A stretch of 64,000 nucleotides of DNA. Origin: Acidothermus sp. GTDB lineage: Bacteria; Actinomycetota; Actinomycetes; Acidothermales; Acidothermaceae. A model generated the notes under the pieces. The model saw only the letters and a program-made list of their open reading frames with translations. It did no database searches and was not told the DNA's origin. The stretch lies in contig JAIMAI010000003.1 of NCBI GenBank assembly GCA_023512015.1, positions 31,449 to 95,448 of the forward strand. The letters run 5' to 3'. Shown one piece after another: positions 12,069 to 20,381 of the stretch. Every line of letters begins with the position of its first letter. Within the stretch, counting starts at the first letter, position 1. Made by a program: the position numbers and the translations under genes.

Positions 12069-13117
12069 GCGCGCTCTCCGCCCCGACTCTCCGGGCTCGA
12101 CGCCGGTCCTCGGGGCGAATCCGGGCGGCGCCGGGGTTCGGTGTCCTCACGATGACCGCGGCGGGGTGTCTGGCGTGGTCGACCGTGAGTTCGTGGGTCT
12201 GGCCCCGAGTGGTGGGGGCGCTGCTCGGCGGCGTCGTCCTCCTCTCGGCGTGCGACGTCCTGCCCGCTTTGCGGTTGCACGTCGAGGTCACCGCGCCGGA
12301 GCGGGTCACCGTCGGCGCCAGCGCACCCACGACCGTGCGGCTGGTGAACCGGAGCCGCTTCCCGGTGCGCGCGCTGGCCGTCGTCCACCGGGTGGCCGAC
12401 CTGCGGGGGCCGTTGGTCGAGGACGCGCAGTGGTGGGTGGAGAAGCTCCCCGGCCGCGGTGAGCGGACCCTCAGCGGCTCCCGACGGGTCCTGCTCCGCG
12501 GGGTGGTGAGCGCGAGCGACCTCGAACTGCGCACGGTCGGCCCCTTCGGCTTGCTGTCCCGAACGCTGCGCTACCGGGTCCCGGCCACCATGCGCTGTCG
12601 CCCGGGCTCGGGCGGCCTGCCGACCCAGCCTGCGCCGAGCGGAGGGCGCGACGCCGTCGGAGGTGTCCGGGAGTGGCGGCCCGGGGACGCCGCCCGCGAC
12701 CTCCACTGGAGATCGACCTTGAGGGTCGGCCGCCCCCTCGTGGTACAGCGGGACGCCGCCGCGGAGGCCGTCCTTGGGGTGATCGTGGCCTCCTCGGGTG
12801 CGGCGGATTTCGAGGACGCCGTCCGCCGGGTCGCGGCGCTGGGTCTGCGTTTCCTCGACGGCGGCGGTTCGATCTGCCTGGTCGAGGGGGACGCCGTGCA
12901 CCACTCCCTCGATCGAGAGAGCTGGCTCGATCTGCTCGCCGGGGTCGGGACGTCGGTGGCATCCCGGCAGAGCGGGCCGCAGCCCCTCGATCACCTGGAG
13001 ACCCACGTTGCCGGCGGACGCATCGTCGTGCTCGGGGACCGGACCTCCGCGGCCGCCTTGGAGCGGCGGTTCGCCGGGCGCCTCGAATGGCTCGGCGAGC
13101 CCGGAGGCGCGGCGTGA
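12065..13117 (+). CDS. DUF58 domain-containing protein
   Basis: A 350-residue protein with two N-terminal hydrophobic segments (about residues 25-60) and the DUF58 signature VREWRPGDAARDLHWRSTLRVGRPLVV, found in von Willebrand-like proteins partnered with MoxR ATPases. ATG 12065 overlaps the moxR stop (ATGA), and the downstream GTG overlaps its own stop (GTGA). The reading frame is open upstream to 11741, but that part lies inside moxR and is not coding here. Role unknown; the cassette is generally linked to assembly or regulation of envelope complexes. Confidence 0.92.
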   Translation: MSALSAPTLRARRRSSGRIRAAPGFGVLTMTAAGCLAWSTVSSWVWPRVVGALLGGVVLLSACDVLPALRLHVEVTAPERVTVGASAPTTVRLVNRSRFPVRALAVVHRVADLRGPLVEDAQWWVEKLPGRGERTLSGSRRVLLRGVVSASDLELRTVGPFGLLSRTLRYRVPATMRCRPGSGGLPTQPAPSGGRDAVGGVREWRPGDAARDLHWRSTLRVGRPLVVQRDAAAEAVLGVIVASSGAADFEDAVRRVAALGLRFLDGGGSICLVEGDAVHHSLDRESWLDLLAGVGTSVASRQSGPQPLDHLETHVAGGRIVVLGDRTSAAALERRFAGRLEWLGEPGGAA

Positions 13118-15183
13118 GCGGCGGCACGGGACGCGGACCGGTAGTCGGCGGACGAGGTCGTGATCTCGTCGCCGGCGGGTGGTTGGTCGCTTCGGCGATC
13201 GTCGCCGACCTTGCCGTCTGGGGGGTGCGTGGCGACCCGGCAGCCGCCCTCGCCGTCCCGCTGTTGGCTGCTGCCTGGTGGGCGGGCTTCAGCGGACGCC
13301 GGGAGGCATCCGCGGGGCGCGTGCGGCGAGCCGTGGCCGGCCCGCGCCTGCGGCGAGGCATTCGCGTGCTGGCCGCGGTCGGCGCAGCCGGGTGCGCCGC
13401 GCTCGCGGTCCGCGGACACCCCGGCGAAGGATGGACCGGCTCGGTGGCGACCGGGGTGCTGCTCGCCGTCCAGGTGCTGGTGGTCGCCGCCGCGACCGAC
13501 CCGCGTGATCTGCGGTATTCGGTGCCGAGCACCGCGCTCCTCGCTCTGCAGCCCGCAGCGGTCGCGCCGACGGTAGGGGTGCCGGTCGTCGTCGTGACCT
13601 CGAGCCTCGTGTTGATCGCGCTGGCCTGGAACGCTCAGGCCGGACGGACTCGCGGGCTCGTTCACCTCGGTCGCGCCGTGCTCGCCGCGGGCCTGGTGTT
13701 CGCGGTGACGCCCGGCCACCTCTCGGCGCATCCGCGGCCCTCGTCCACCCGCGTGGTGCCGACCCAGCATCCGTCCGAGGGGGCGCAGCCGGTCGGCGGG
13801 CCGCAGACCGCGGGCGAGTCTCGCGGGCTCGGGGCCCATGCCGCGACGCTGGTCGGGGGAGCGGCGACCGGGGTCGACCTGCGGGTGCGCGGCGTGCTGC
13901 CCGCGGTTCCCGTGCTCGCCGTCCCTGCCGATGCTCCCGATCACTGGCGGGGGATGGTGTACGACGCGTTCGACGGGCGGACCTGGACGGTCTCCGATCC
14001 GACGTGGCGGACGTGGACGCCGTCCCCCCTCCCGGGTCCTCGGCGCACCGATACGGTCGACCCGCAGGTCGACACCGGCGGTGTGATCTTCACGCCGGGT
14101 CCGGTGGTCGGGTACTCCGGGGCCGACGGGTTGGTCGGTGACGGTGACGGCAACCTCCGCTCGGCGGACGGTGCGACCGGCCAATATGCGGTGATCTGGG
14201 CGGCGCCCGCTTCGCCGGCTCCGAGCCCGCAGGGGCGGGTTTCGACGGCCGACCCTGCGGTGGAGGCGAAGTGGACGGCGCTGCCGGCGGGGTTGAGTCC
14301 CCGGGTGCGGGCCCTCGCGGCGAGCCTGCGCCGACCCTCCCTTGCCGAAACCGTCGCCGCGGTCAACGACTATCTGCGCACCCACGAGACCTACCGGCTC
14401 GACGCCCCGGTGTCGGCAAATCCCGATCAAGTCGACGCTTTCCTCTTCGAGACCCACGTCGGGTTCTGCGAGCAGTTCGCCGCTGCCGAGGTGGTGTTGC
14501 TGCGAGCGAGCGGTATCCCGGCCCGTTTCGTCACCGGCTTCGCGTTCGGCGAGGTCAGCGGCTCACGCCGCATCTTCCGGGCGAGCGACGCCCACGCCTG
14601 GGTGCAGGTGTGGTACCCCGGCGTCGGGTGGGTGGACGACGACCCGACCCCGCCGTCGAATCTCGTCGGTTCGGCACCCGACTCGACCGCCGCTCCGGGG
14701 TTGACTGGCGGCCCCTCGGCCTCGCCGACGGGGGCTGCGCCGACGTCGACCCCGTCGGCGTCGCCCGCGGCGCACAAAGCTCTCCGCCGCGGCTGGCTCC
14801 TCCCCGACGCCGGCTGGAGGCTGCCGCTCGTCGTCGCGCTGCTCGGCGTCGTGGCCGCTGCGGCCGCCGTCGGGCGGCTGCGTCGGCCGCGGCGTCCGGG
14901 CATGCACGACTCCGTCCCGGTCGGGGAGTCTCGCCGCCCGTCGCGCGGCGGACCGGTGCTGGCGGCCTACCAACAGCTCCTCGACTCGGCCGGGTTGGCC
15001 GACGTCCGAAGCCCGCGGGAAGCACTGGACGCCCTCGGTATCCGGGCCGACCCGGAGGTGGAGGCGGCCCTGGCCGTCTTGGAGCAGGAGTGCTTCGGGC
15101 TGGAGCCGCCCACCGAGGCCGAAGCCGCCGCTGCGGTGGCCGTCTTCAGCCGTTTGCGAGATTTGCACTATTTCATACGCTGA
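13114..15183 (+). CDS. Membrane transglutaminase-like protein (TgpA/DUF3488 type)
   Basis: A 689-residue protein. The N-terminal ~200 residues form a cluster of membrane helices. An extracytoplasmic transglutaminase-like domain follows with the catalytic triad visible: Cys452 in VGFCEQFAAAEVVLLRA, His494 in SDAHAWVQVWYP and an Asp near 509 in GWVDDDPTPP. A Ser/Pro/Thr-rich spacer, another membrane helix (about 570-588, LPLVVALLGVVAAAAAV) and a cytosolic tail resembling DUF4129 (YQQLLDSAGLADVRSPREALDALG) complete it. The start is GTG 13114, overlapping the DUF58 stop. It is the third member of the MoxR-DUF58-transglutaminase cassette; its substrate cannot be read from sequence. Confidence 0.9.
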   Translation: MSGGTGRGPVVGGRGRDLVAGGWLVASAIVADLAVWGVRGDPAAALAVPLLAAAWWAGFSGRREASAGRVRRAVAGPRLRRGIRVLAAVGAAGCAALAVRGHPGEGWTGSVATGVLLAVQVLVVAAATDPRDLRYSVPSTALLALQPAAVAPTVGVPVVVVTSSLVLIALAWNAQAGRTRGLVHLGRAVLAAGLVFAVTPGHLSAHPRPSSTRVVPTQHPSEGAQPVGGPQTAGESRGLGAHAATLVGGAATGVDLRVRGVLPAVPVLAVPADAPDHWRGMVYDAFDGRTWTVSDPTWRTWTPSPLPGPRRTDTVDPQVDTGGVIFTPGPVVGYSGADGLVGDGDGNLRSADGATGQYAVIWAAPASPAPSPQGRVSTADPAVEAKWTALPAGLSPRVRALAASLRRPSLAETVAAVNDYLRTHETYRLDAPVSANPDQVDAFLFETHVGFCEQFAAAEVVLLRASGIPARFVTGFAFGEVSGSRRIFRASDAHAWVQVWYPGVGWVDDDPTPPSNLVGSAPDSTAAPGLTGGPSASPTGAAPTSTPSASPAAHKALRRGWLLPDAGWRLPLVVALLGVVAAAAAVGRLRRPRRPGMHDSVPVGESRRPSRGGPVLAAYQQLLDSAGLADVRSPREALDALGIRADPEVEAALAVLEQECFGLEPPTEAEAAAAVAVFSRLRDLHYFIR

Positions 15184-15228
15184 CAACAAATTCATTCTCA
15201 TTTGCGGAAATTCGGCTTCGTCCGATTC

Positions 15229-15245
15229 GCGCACCTCTGGTGCGC
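15229..15245 (+). terminator. Hairpin after the transglutaminase gene
   Basis: GCGCACC, loop TCT, GGTGCGC: a perfect 7-bp stem 46 bp after the transglutaminase stop, without a T-tract. A second short inverted repeat (GGCCG/CGGCC, 15283-15297) follows. The pair may end the MoxR operon and separate it from the SipW cassette; strength is uncertain. Confidence 0.4.
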
Positions 15246-15331
15246 ATTCGGAGTAGCTGGGATCGGACGTCCGGGCAGATTTGGCCGGCGAACGGCCGGA
15301 ATTTCGCCCGGGCGTGTCAACCTTTTTCCCT

Positions 15332-15337
15332 TATGCT
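15332..15337 (+). promoter_or_regulatory. Possible -10 hexamer TATGCT before the TasA-like gene
   Basis: TATGCT lies 43 bp before ATG 15381 in a 197-bp gap, preceded by a T-rich stretch. No convincing -35 element is visible, so an alternative sigma factor or activator may be needed. Confidence 0.35.
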
Positions 15338-15380
15338 CCGAGGACGGTGACGTCGACCCCGATTCGTGGAGGAGAAATCC

Positions 15381-16004
15381 ATGACCACAGCAGCCCTTCG
15401 TCGGCGGCGTCTCGCCCGTGCATTGGCGCCGGCCGTCGGTCTGCTAGCCGCTGGCCTACTCGTCTGGCAGGGCAGCTACGCAGCTTTCTCGGCCAATACC
15501 GATGCCACCAACAACGTCTGGCAGGCCGGCCAACTCGTGCTCACCAACAACGGCGGCGGCACCACCTATGCCGCGACCACTACCGCAGTGTTCGGTGGAA
15601 ATCCGATTCGTCCGGGTGACACCGGCACGACGTGTCTCACCGTGAAGAGCACCGGCAACTTGAGCGGCACCCTCAAGATGTATCTCGCCTCGCTGGCGGA
15701 TTCGACGCCGTCTCTCGGGAGTCAAATCCTGCTCACCGTCGACGAGGCGGCGGTCAGCAGCGACGTCCAAGCCAACTGCACCGGCTTCCCGAGCACCGGG
15801 GTGACCAACGTGGCCACCAACGTCTCGCTGACGTCGTTCCCGACTACGTACACGACCGCCGGCGGCGGTGTCGCGATCGCCGGAGGCACGGTGCTGGAGG
15901 CCTACCGGGTGACCTGGACCTTCCAGACCACTGGGAGCAACGCCAACGACAACAACCTGCAAGGAAAGTCCGTCACGGCGGCGTTCCGATGGGAAATCCA
16001 GTAA
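15381..16004 (+). CDS. TasA/CalY-like secreted protein with SipW-type signal peptide
   Basis: A 207-residue secreted protein. ATG 15381 is preferred to GTG 15366 because GGAGGAGAA lies just before it. The basic n-region (ALRRRRLARAL) is followed by a hydrophobic core and the motif SYAAFSANTDATNNVWQAG, which is the pattern of SipW-dependent signal peptides (AAFS, then T/N residues, then W/F-x-AG). The rest is a Thr/Gly/Asn-rich beta-strand protein with little Cys, as in TasA/camelysin-type fibre or matrix proteins. The next gene encodes a SipW-type signal peptidase, its probable processing enzyme. That it forms fibres is an inference from family resemblance only. Confidence 0.75.
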   Translation: MTTAALRRRRLARALAPAVGLLAAGLLVWQGSYAAFSANTDATNNVWQAGQLVLTNNGGGTTYAATTTAVFGGNPIRPGDTGTTCLTVKSTGNLSGTLKMYLASLADSTPSLGSQILLTVDEAAVSSDVQANCTGFPSTGVTNVATNVSLTSFPTTYTTAGGGVAIAGGTVLEAYRVTWTFQTTGSNANDNNLQGKSVTAAFRWEIQ

Positions 16005-16026
16005 TCACCGACGCAAGAGGCGTGAT

Positions 16027-16056
16027 GGCTCCCGGCCCCGAGGGGGACCGGGAGCC
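16027..16056 (+). terminator. Strong hairpin between substrate and peptidase genes
   Basis: GGCTCCCGG and CCGGGAGCC form a perfect 9-bp stem, extended inside by a CCCC/GGGG pairing. It starts 22 bp after the TasA-like stop and ends 38 bp before the peptidase start. It looks like a partial terminator that would let the abundant secreted protein be made in excess over the peptidase. Confidence 0.6.
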
Positions 16057-16094
16057 CACGACTTTCTCGGGCCTGATTTAGGGAGGGGGCGGCC

Positions 16095-17807
16095 GTGGCG
16101 GTCACCGCCGAACCGATCGACGTCGGCAGGGACGACGCCCGACGCCCTTCCGGCGGCCGCGCTTGGTTGGTCGGCGGTTTCCTCGCCCGGGCCTGGCTCT
16201 GGTTCCTCGCCGGATGCGTTGCCGTGACGTTCGTACCGCTCGCGTTCGGCTGGCACCCGTACCTGGTCCAGACGGGTTCGATGAAGCCCCGGATTCAGCC
16301 GGGGGACGTCGTGTTGGCGGCGCCGCAGCACGATCCGCGAAAACTCGTCGGGCACGTCACCGTCTTCGTCGACCCCACCCGTCACGGTGAGATCGTCACC
16401 CACCGGGTGCTCCGCCTGAACCCCGACGGAACGTTGCTCACCAAAGGGGACGCGAACCAGAGTCCGGATTCCGCCCCGGTGGCGATGAGCCAGGTTCGCG
16501 GCATGGGCCGACTGTTGGTCCGCTGGATCGGACTTCCGGTGCTCTGGGCCAAGGAGGGCCGGTGGGTGCCGCTCGCCGGCGTCGTGGTGAGCGTGTTGCT
16601 GGCCGCCGCTCTGGTGGTCCGGGACCGGGACGAGGACGCCGACGAGGACGACGCCGAGCCGCCGTCGCTTCCGGCGCCTCCGGAGGTCCGCGCGGGAGAG
16701 GACCACGGCGCCGCCGACTATCGCCCGGTGACCGGGCTCCCCCGGCAGCAGGACGACGAGGAGACGGGCGAGCTCGATCCCGGAGTCGCGATGACCTCGG
16801 GCGCAGTGGCCGCAGTTGCGTCGGCTCGATCGCGGCGCGGCTACGTCGGTCGGCATCGCCGTCCCCGGCGAGCGTTCGCGGGAGGGCTTCCGCGGTGGCG
16901 GCGGGCGGCGGCCACCATCGGCGTGGCGGGGGTCGGGGGGGCCGGGCTCACCATCCCCACCACGCAGGCGGCCTTCTCCGCGGCCACCTCGGCGACGTCC
17001 AACACTTGGACGGCGGGGAGCGGCTACAACTACACGGCCGAAGTCAACGCGCTCGGCCCCTGGCTGTACTGGAAATTGGACGACGCGAACACCACCGCCG
17101 CGGATGCCTCGGGGAATGGGCGCCCCGGGGTGTACAACCGCAACAATCGCTGGACCCATCAGGTGGTCGGCGCGCTTCCCGACCAGACCCCCAACCTTGC
17201 GGCCACCAGCGCGGGTTCGGCTCCCGGGGGCAACGTGCCGTGTATTTTCACCGCGCAGAACGCCGATTTCCTCCCGCCTCCCGGGCCGAGTGTCTACAGT
17301 CTCGTCGTCTGGTTCCGGACCGCCCCCGGGTATTCCAACGGGGGAAAGCTGATCGGCCTGGAGTCTTCCCGCGGCGCGGTCTCCGACAGCACCGCCGGCG
17401 GACAGTACGACCGGATGGTGTACATGGACGGCGCCGGGCATTTGTGGTTCGGTGTTTGGAAAACCAACCCGGGGGTCGCGGTGGCGGTGCAGTCACCAGC
17501 CACCTACAACGACGGGGCGTGGCACATGGCGGTTGCCGTCATGAATGCGACGACCGGCATGACCCTCTACGTCGACGGCCAACCGGTGGCCGCCAATGCC
17601 AACACGGTCTCCGAGACGGACAACCAGAACATGTACTGGCGGGCCGGATGCGGCAACCTCGCCGGATGGGGAGCGTACTGGACCGGTCCGAACAATCCCG
17701 GGACGACGCAGGCCAATTACCCCTTCGCCGGCAGCCTCGATGAGGTCGCGGTGTTCTTGACCGCCCTCACCCAGACGCAGATAGCCGATCTGTACTTCTA
17801 TCGGTGA
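16095..17807 (+). CDS. SipW-type signal peptidase I fused to a LamG-domain exported protein
   Basis: A 570-residue two-part protein. Residues ~25-180 are an ER/SipW-type signal peptidase: TM1 (about 32-52), Ser62 in QTGSMKPRIQPGDVV, His103 in EIVTHRVLRL (replacing the Lys of classical LepB), Asp119 in TKGDANQSPDSAPV, and TM2 (about 158-177). A charged linker (180-260) ends in an Arg-rich stretch, followed by a second hydrophobic segment and the motif TQAAFSAATSATSNTWTAG (about 290-309), which matches the SipW-type signal motif of the preceding gene product. Residues ~310-570 form a LamG/concanavalin-like domain (WLYWKLDD, DGAWHMAVAVM, TLYVDGQPV, SLDEVAVF). The predicted topology exports the LamG domain and places the AAFS site at the outer face, within reach of a peptidase active site. 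Start GTG 16095 follows GGGAGGGGGC. No frameshift is seen at the junction. Confidence 0.8.
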   Translation: MAVTAEPIDVGRDDARRPSGGRAWLVGGFLARAWLWFLAGCVAVTFVPLAFGWHPYLVQTGSMKPRIQPGDVVLAAPQHDPRKLVGHVTVFVDPTRHGEIVTHRVLRLNPDGTLLTKGDANQSPDSAPVAMSQVRGMGRLLVRWIGLPVLWAKEGRWVPLAGVVVSVLLAAALVVRDRDEDADEDDAEPPSLPAPPEVRAGEDHGAADYRPVTGLPRQQDDEETGELDPGVAMTSGAVAAVASARSRRGYVGRHRRPRRAFAGGLPRWRRAAATIGVAGVGGAGLTIPTTQAAFSAATSATSNTWTAGSGYNYTAEVNALGPWLYWKLDDANTTAADASGNGRPGVYNRNNRWTHQVVGALPDQTPNLAATSAGSAPGGNVPCIFTAQNADFLPPPGPSVYSLVVWFRTAPGYSNGGKLIGLESSRGAVSDSTAGGQYDRMVYMDGAGHLWFGVWKTNPGVAVAVQSPATYNDGAWHMAVAVMNATTGMTLYVDGQPVAANANTVSETDNQNMYWRAGCGNLAGWGAYWTGPNNPGTTQANYPFAGSLDEVAVFLTALTQTQIADLYFYR

Positions 17808-17841
17808 GGCCGGCGCACGTTTGTCCCGGCAGAAAAGGCGC

Positions 17842-18501
17842 TCAAAAAAGCCGACTGCTCGGGTCGTCGAGGCCGCGCAGAGCCTCGTAATCGACCGCGA
17901 CACACGTGATTCCCCGGTCCAGGGCGAGGACCCGCGCCTGCGGGCGGAACTGTCGTGCGGCGAGAATTCCGCGGACCGGAGCCAGCAAGGGGTCGCGGTT
18001 CAGCAATTCGAGGTAGCGGCTGAGCTGTTCCACGCCGTCCAATTCGGCGACACGTTTGACCTCCACCGCGACGGTGCGACCCATCGCGTCGCGGCAGAGC
18101 AGATCCACCGGACCGATCGCCGTGGGATATTCCCGCTGGAGGAGCCGCAGGCCGTCTTCCAGGGCGTGCGGATTGTCCGCCAGTAATTCCTGCAGGTGAG
18201 CCTCGACGCCGTCCTTGGTCAGTCCCGGATCGGTGCCGAGTTCGTGGCGGGAATCGTGCAGGATTTCCTCCAGCTCAATGACCAATTGCTCGCCCGCGGG
18301 ATTGCACACCCGCCACACCCCGGGGGCTTCCTCGATGGTGCACGGAGGGCTCATCCAATTCAGCGGTTTGTACGCACGATCGTCGGCATGGATCGACACC
18401 GATCCGTCGGCTTTGAGCAGGATGAGCCGGGTGGCGCTCGGCAGATGCGCGGTGAGCCTACCCCGGTAGTCGACCCGGCACCGGGCGATGACGAGACGCA
18501 C
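17842..18501 (-). CDS. nucS: Mismatch-specific endonuclease NucS/EndoMS
   Basis: NucS (219 aa) cuts both strands at mismatches and replaces MutS/MutL in many Actinobacteria and some archaea. The C-terminal nuclease domain has the RecB-like active site Asp133 (GPVDLLCRD), Glu147 and Lys149 (VAVEVKR), with the D-14-E-2-K spacing expected for the family. The N-terminal DNA-binding domain has [18 protein letters not shown]. The C-terminus ends [10 protein letters not shown], close to a clamp-binding peptide. Start GTG 18501 lies 6 nt after a TAGCGT hexamer, so the mRNA is probably leaderless. Confidence 0.96.
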   Translation of the reverse strand: MRLVIARCRVDYRGRLTAHLPSATRLILLKADGSVSIHADDRAYKPLNWMSPPCTIEEAPGVWRVCNPAGEQLVIELEEILHDSRHELGTDPGLTKDGVEAHLQELLADNPHALEDGLRLLQREYPTAIGPVDLLCRDAMGRTVAVEVKRVAELDGVEQLSRYLELLNRDPLLAPVRGILAARQFRPQARVLALDRGITCVAVDYEALRGLDDPSSRLF

Positions 18502-18507
18502 GGCCCA

Positions 18508-18513
18508 ACGCTA
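18508..18513 (-). promoter_or_regulatory. -10 hexamer TAGCGT (leaderless nucS)
   Basis: The minus-strand TAGCGT ends 6 nt before GTG 18501. No Shine-Dalgarno is present. Confidence 0.55.
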
Positions 18514-18525
18514 GCCAACCGCGTC

Positions 18526-18531
18526 TACCGT
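18526..18531 (+). promoter_or_regulatory. -10 hexamer TACCGT (leaderless mobA)
   Basis: TACCGT ends 7 nt before GTG 18539. The nearby GTG at 18530 overlaps the hexamer itself and cannot be a start if this promoter is real. Divergent nucS and mobA starts are only 37 bp apart. Confidence 0.5.
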
Positions 18532-18538
18532 GGCCGTC

Positions 18539-19171
18539 GTGGACCGCTACGACGCGATCGTGCTGGCGGGCGGCCGAAGCGAACGGATGGGCCGGGACAA
18601 GACCACCCTGCGGGTCGGCGGCGCCCGGCTCCTCGACCGCGCGCTCGGTGCCGTCCGTGATGCCCAGCGGATCGTGGTGGTGGGTCCCAAGCGCCGCATC
18701 GCCGCGCCGCCCCGCGGCGAGCTGATCTGGACGACGGAGCGTCCGCGTTTCGCCGGCCCTGCGGCCGCGATCGCCCGGGGGATACGCACTCTCGACGGAG
18801 AGGGGCGACTTTCCCCCGGTGCGAACGCTGGGGAATTTCCGGATCGAGCGGACGTGGTCGTCGTCCTGGCCGTCGATCACCCTTTCGCGGCGGCCGCCGT
18901 CCCGCGTCTGATCGAGGCGCTCGCTCCCGGGGTCGACGCCGCGATGCTCACCGATTCCGACGGCCGTCGCCAACCACTGCTGGCCGCCTACCGCCGATCC
19001 GCGCTGCGCGCCGCCGTTGCGGACGGCGATTGGCTGAACCGCTCGGTTCGCGCGCTGGTCGCCGACCTGCGGGTGGTGGAGGTCAGCGGGCGCGAAGGAG
19101 AAATCCTCGACTGCGACACCCCCGAAGCGCTGCACGAGGCTCGGCGGATCGACCGGCGGTCGGGAGGCTGA
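18539..19171 (+). CDS. mobA: Molybdenum cofactor guanylyltransferase
   Basis: MobA (210 aa from GTG 18539) attaches GMP from GTP to molybdopterin to give the MGD cofactor used by enzymes such as formate dehydrogenase. The nucleotidyltransferase loop AGGRSERMGRDKTTLRVGG is near the N-terminus, and VVVLAVDHPFAAAAVPRLI contains the metal-binding Asp. The neighbours DUF6457 and fdhD belong to the same molybdoenzyme maturation theme. The molybdoenzyme itself is not in this window. Confidence 0.88.
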   Translation: MDRYDAIVLAGGRSERMGRDKTTLRVGGARLLDRALGAVRDAQRIVVVGPKRRIAAPPRGELIWTTERPRFAGPAAAIARGIRTLDGEGRLSPGANAGEFPDRADVVVVLAVDHPFAAAAVPRLIEALAPGVDAAMLTDSDGRRQPLLAAYRRSALRAAVADGDWLNRSVRALVADLRVVEVSGREGEILDCDTPEALHEARRIDRRSGG

Positions 19172-19186
19172 TTCCGCAGCGCCCGG

Positions 19187-19447
19187 TCAGGAGGCCGATT
19201 CGGGTTGCGTGGTATTCCATTCGGCGGCGAGTCGGCGGACCGTTTCCACGGCGTCCTCCAGCGGTCGGCCGGCGCCCACGGCCAGGCCCACCAAGAAAGC
19301 GGTGAGCGGAGCGGCCGGGCGGGCGACGTCGTGAGCGACGTCCCGGGTGAGGTCGAGGAGGCGGTCGCGCGCGTCCGCAGGCAGCGCGTCATCCCCGATC
19401 GCGAGGCGGCGGCGCACCGTTTCGAACCATCGCTGCAATTCGTCCAT
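19187..19447 (-). CDS. DUF6457 domain protein
   Basis: A small acidic-helical protein (86 aa) beginning MDELQRWFETVRRRLAI and containing LLDLTRDVAHDVARPAAPLTAFLVGLAVG, matching the short DUF6457 proteins that accompany mobA and fdhD genes in Actinobacteria. The gene lies between them on the opposite strand. A role in molybdenum cofactor or formate dehydrogenase maturation is suggested by context only. A weak -10-like CAGGCT ends 6 nt before the start, again without a Shine-Dalgarno. Confidence 0.75.
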   Translation of the reverse strand: MDELQRWFETVRRRLAIGDDALPADARDRLLDLTRDVAHDVARPAAPLTAFLVGLAVGAGRPLEDAVETVRRLAAEWNTTQPESAS

Positions 19448-19543
19448 GGCGTAAGCCTGTCAGCCCGCCGTCACGGCGTTTCGGACGGCCGGCGGGGGTG
19501 GTGGGACCGACGTACGCGGCCTCGGGGCGGCGCGGCGCGCGAT

Positions 19544-19549
19544 TAGGCT
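19544..19549 (+). promoter_or_regulatory. -10 hexamer TAGGCT (leaderless fdhD)
   Basis: TAGGCT ends 7 nt before GTG 19557 with no Shine-Dalgarno between. Confidence 0.55.
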
Positions 19550-19556
19550 GGCAGGC

Positions 19557-20381
19557 GTGTCCCGGTTGACGCTTCGCCAGCCTGTTCTCGTCATCCGCGG
19601 GGGTGAACGTACCTCGCGTTTCGACGAGGTCGCCGGGGAGGAGCCGCTGGAAATACGGTTCGCCGGTCGTCCGCTCGCGGTCACGATGCGCACCCCCGGC
19701 GACGATTTCGATCTGGTAGCCGGTTTTTGTTGGAGCGAGGGCATCATCACCGATGCGGATGCGTCTTTCCGGATGCGCTACGGTTGCAGCTGCGCCTTGG
19801 AGGAGGACGTCGACCCTTACAACGTCGTCGACGTGCTGACGGAAGACGACCATTTCGTTCTCCCGCGCCGTTCGGTGCCGGTGTCGAGCGCCTGCGGGGT
19901 GTGTGGGACGCCGAGTATTCACGACGTGCGACGCAGCGGGAATTTCGCCGTCGCGGATGATCCCACCCGCTTTTCTTCCCGTGTTCTCATGGGTTTTCCC
20001 GCCCGGCTGCGGGAAGCCCAGGTCCTCTTCGCTCGGACCGGCGGGGTACACGCCGCGGGATTGTTCGGCGCGGACGGCGCATTGCTCGCCGTCCGTGAAG
20101 ATGTCGGCCGCCACAACGCGGTGGACAAAATCGTCGGATGGGCGGTACGCGAGCGCCGACTTCCGCTCTCCGGAACCGCCCTCATGGTGAGCGGACGGGC
20201 CTCCTACGAACTCGTGCAGAAGGCCTATCTCGCCGGTATTCCCCTGCTTGTCGCGGTTTCCGCGCCCTCCTCGGCCGCCGTCCGCTTGGCGCACGACGTG
20301 GGGATGAGCCTCGTCGGTTTTCTTCGGGACGGCGGGATGAACGTCTACGCCGGGGCGCAGCGCATCGTGGAGGATCGATGA
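19557..20381 (+). CDS. fdhD: Formate dehydrogenase accessory sulfurtransferase
   Basis: FdhD (274 aa) passes sulfur from a cysteine desulfurase to the molybdenum cofactor of formate dehydrogenase. The essential Cys loop is SACGVCGTPS. Other family motifs are the RTPGDDFDLVAGFCWSEGI region, RTGGVHAAGLF, REDVGRHNAVDKIVGWA and SGRASYELVQKAYLAGIP. A compatible desulfurase gene exists at 46.9-48.1 kb, though a direct partnership is not shown. The stop overlaps the next start (ATGA). Confidence 0.95.
   Translation: MSRLTLRQPVLVIRGGERTSRFDEVAGEEPLEIRFAGRPLAVTMRTPGDDFDLVAGFCWSEGIITDADASFRMRYGCSCALEEDVDPYNVVDVLTEDDHFVLPRRSVPVSSACGVCGTPSIHDVRRSGNFAVADDPTRFSSRVLMGFPARLREAQVLFARTGGVHAAGLFGADGALLAVREDVGRHNAVDKIVGWAVRERRLPLSGTALMVSGRASYELVQKAYLAGIPLLVAVSAPSSAAVRLAHDVGMSLVGFLRDGGMNVYAGAQRIVEDR

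Noticed and set aside
16095..17807. Frameshift or assembly fusion of two genes
   Set aside because: The linker is continuous, lacks an internal stop or a good internal ribosome site, and has normal codon bias. A fusion is taken as real, though only comparison with relatives can exclude an error.
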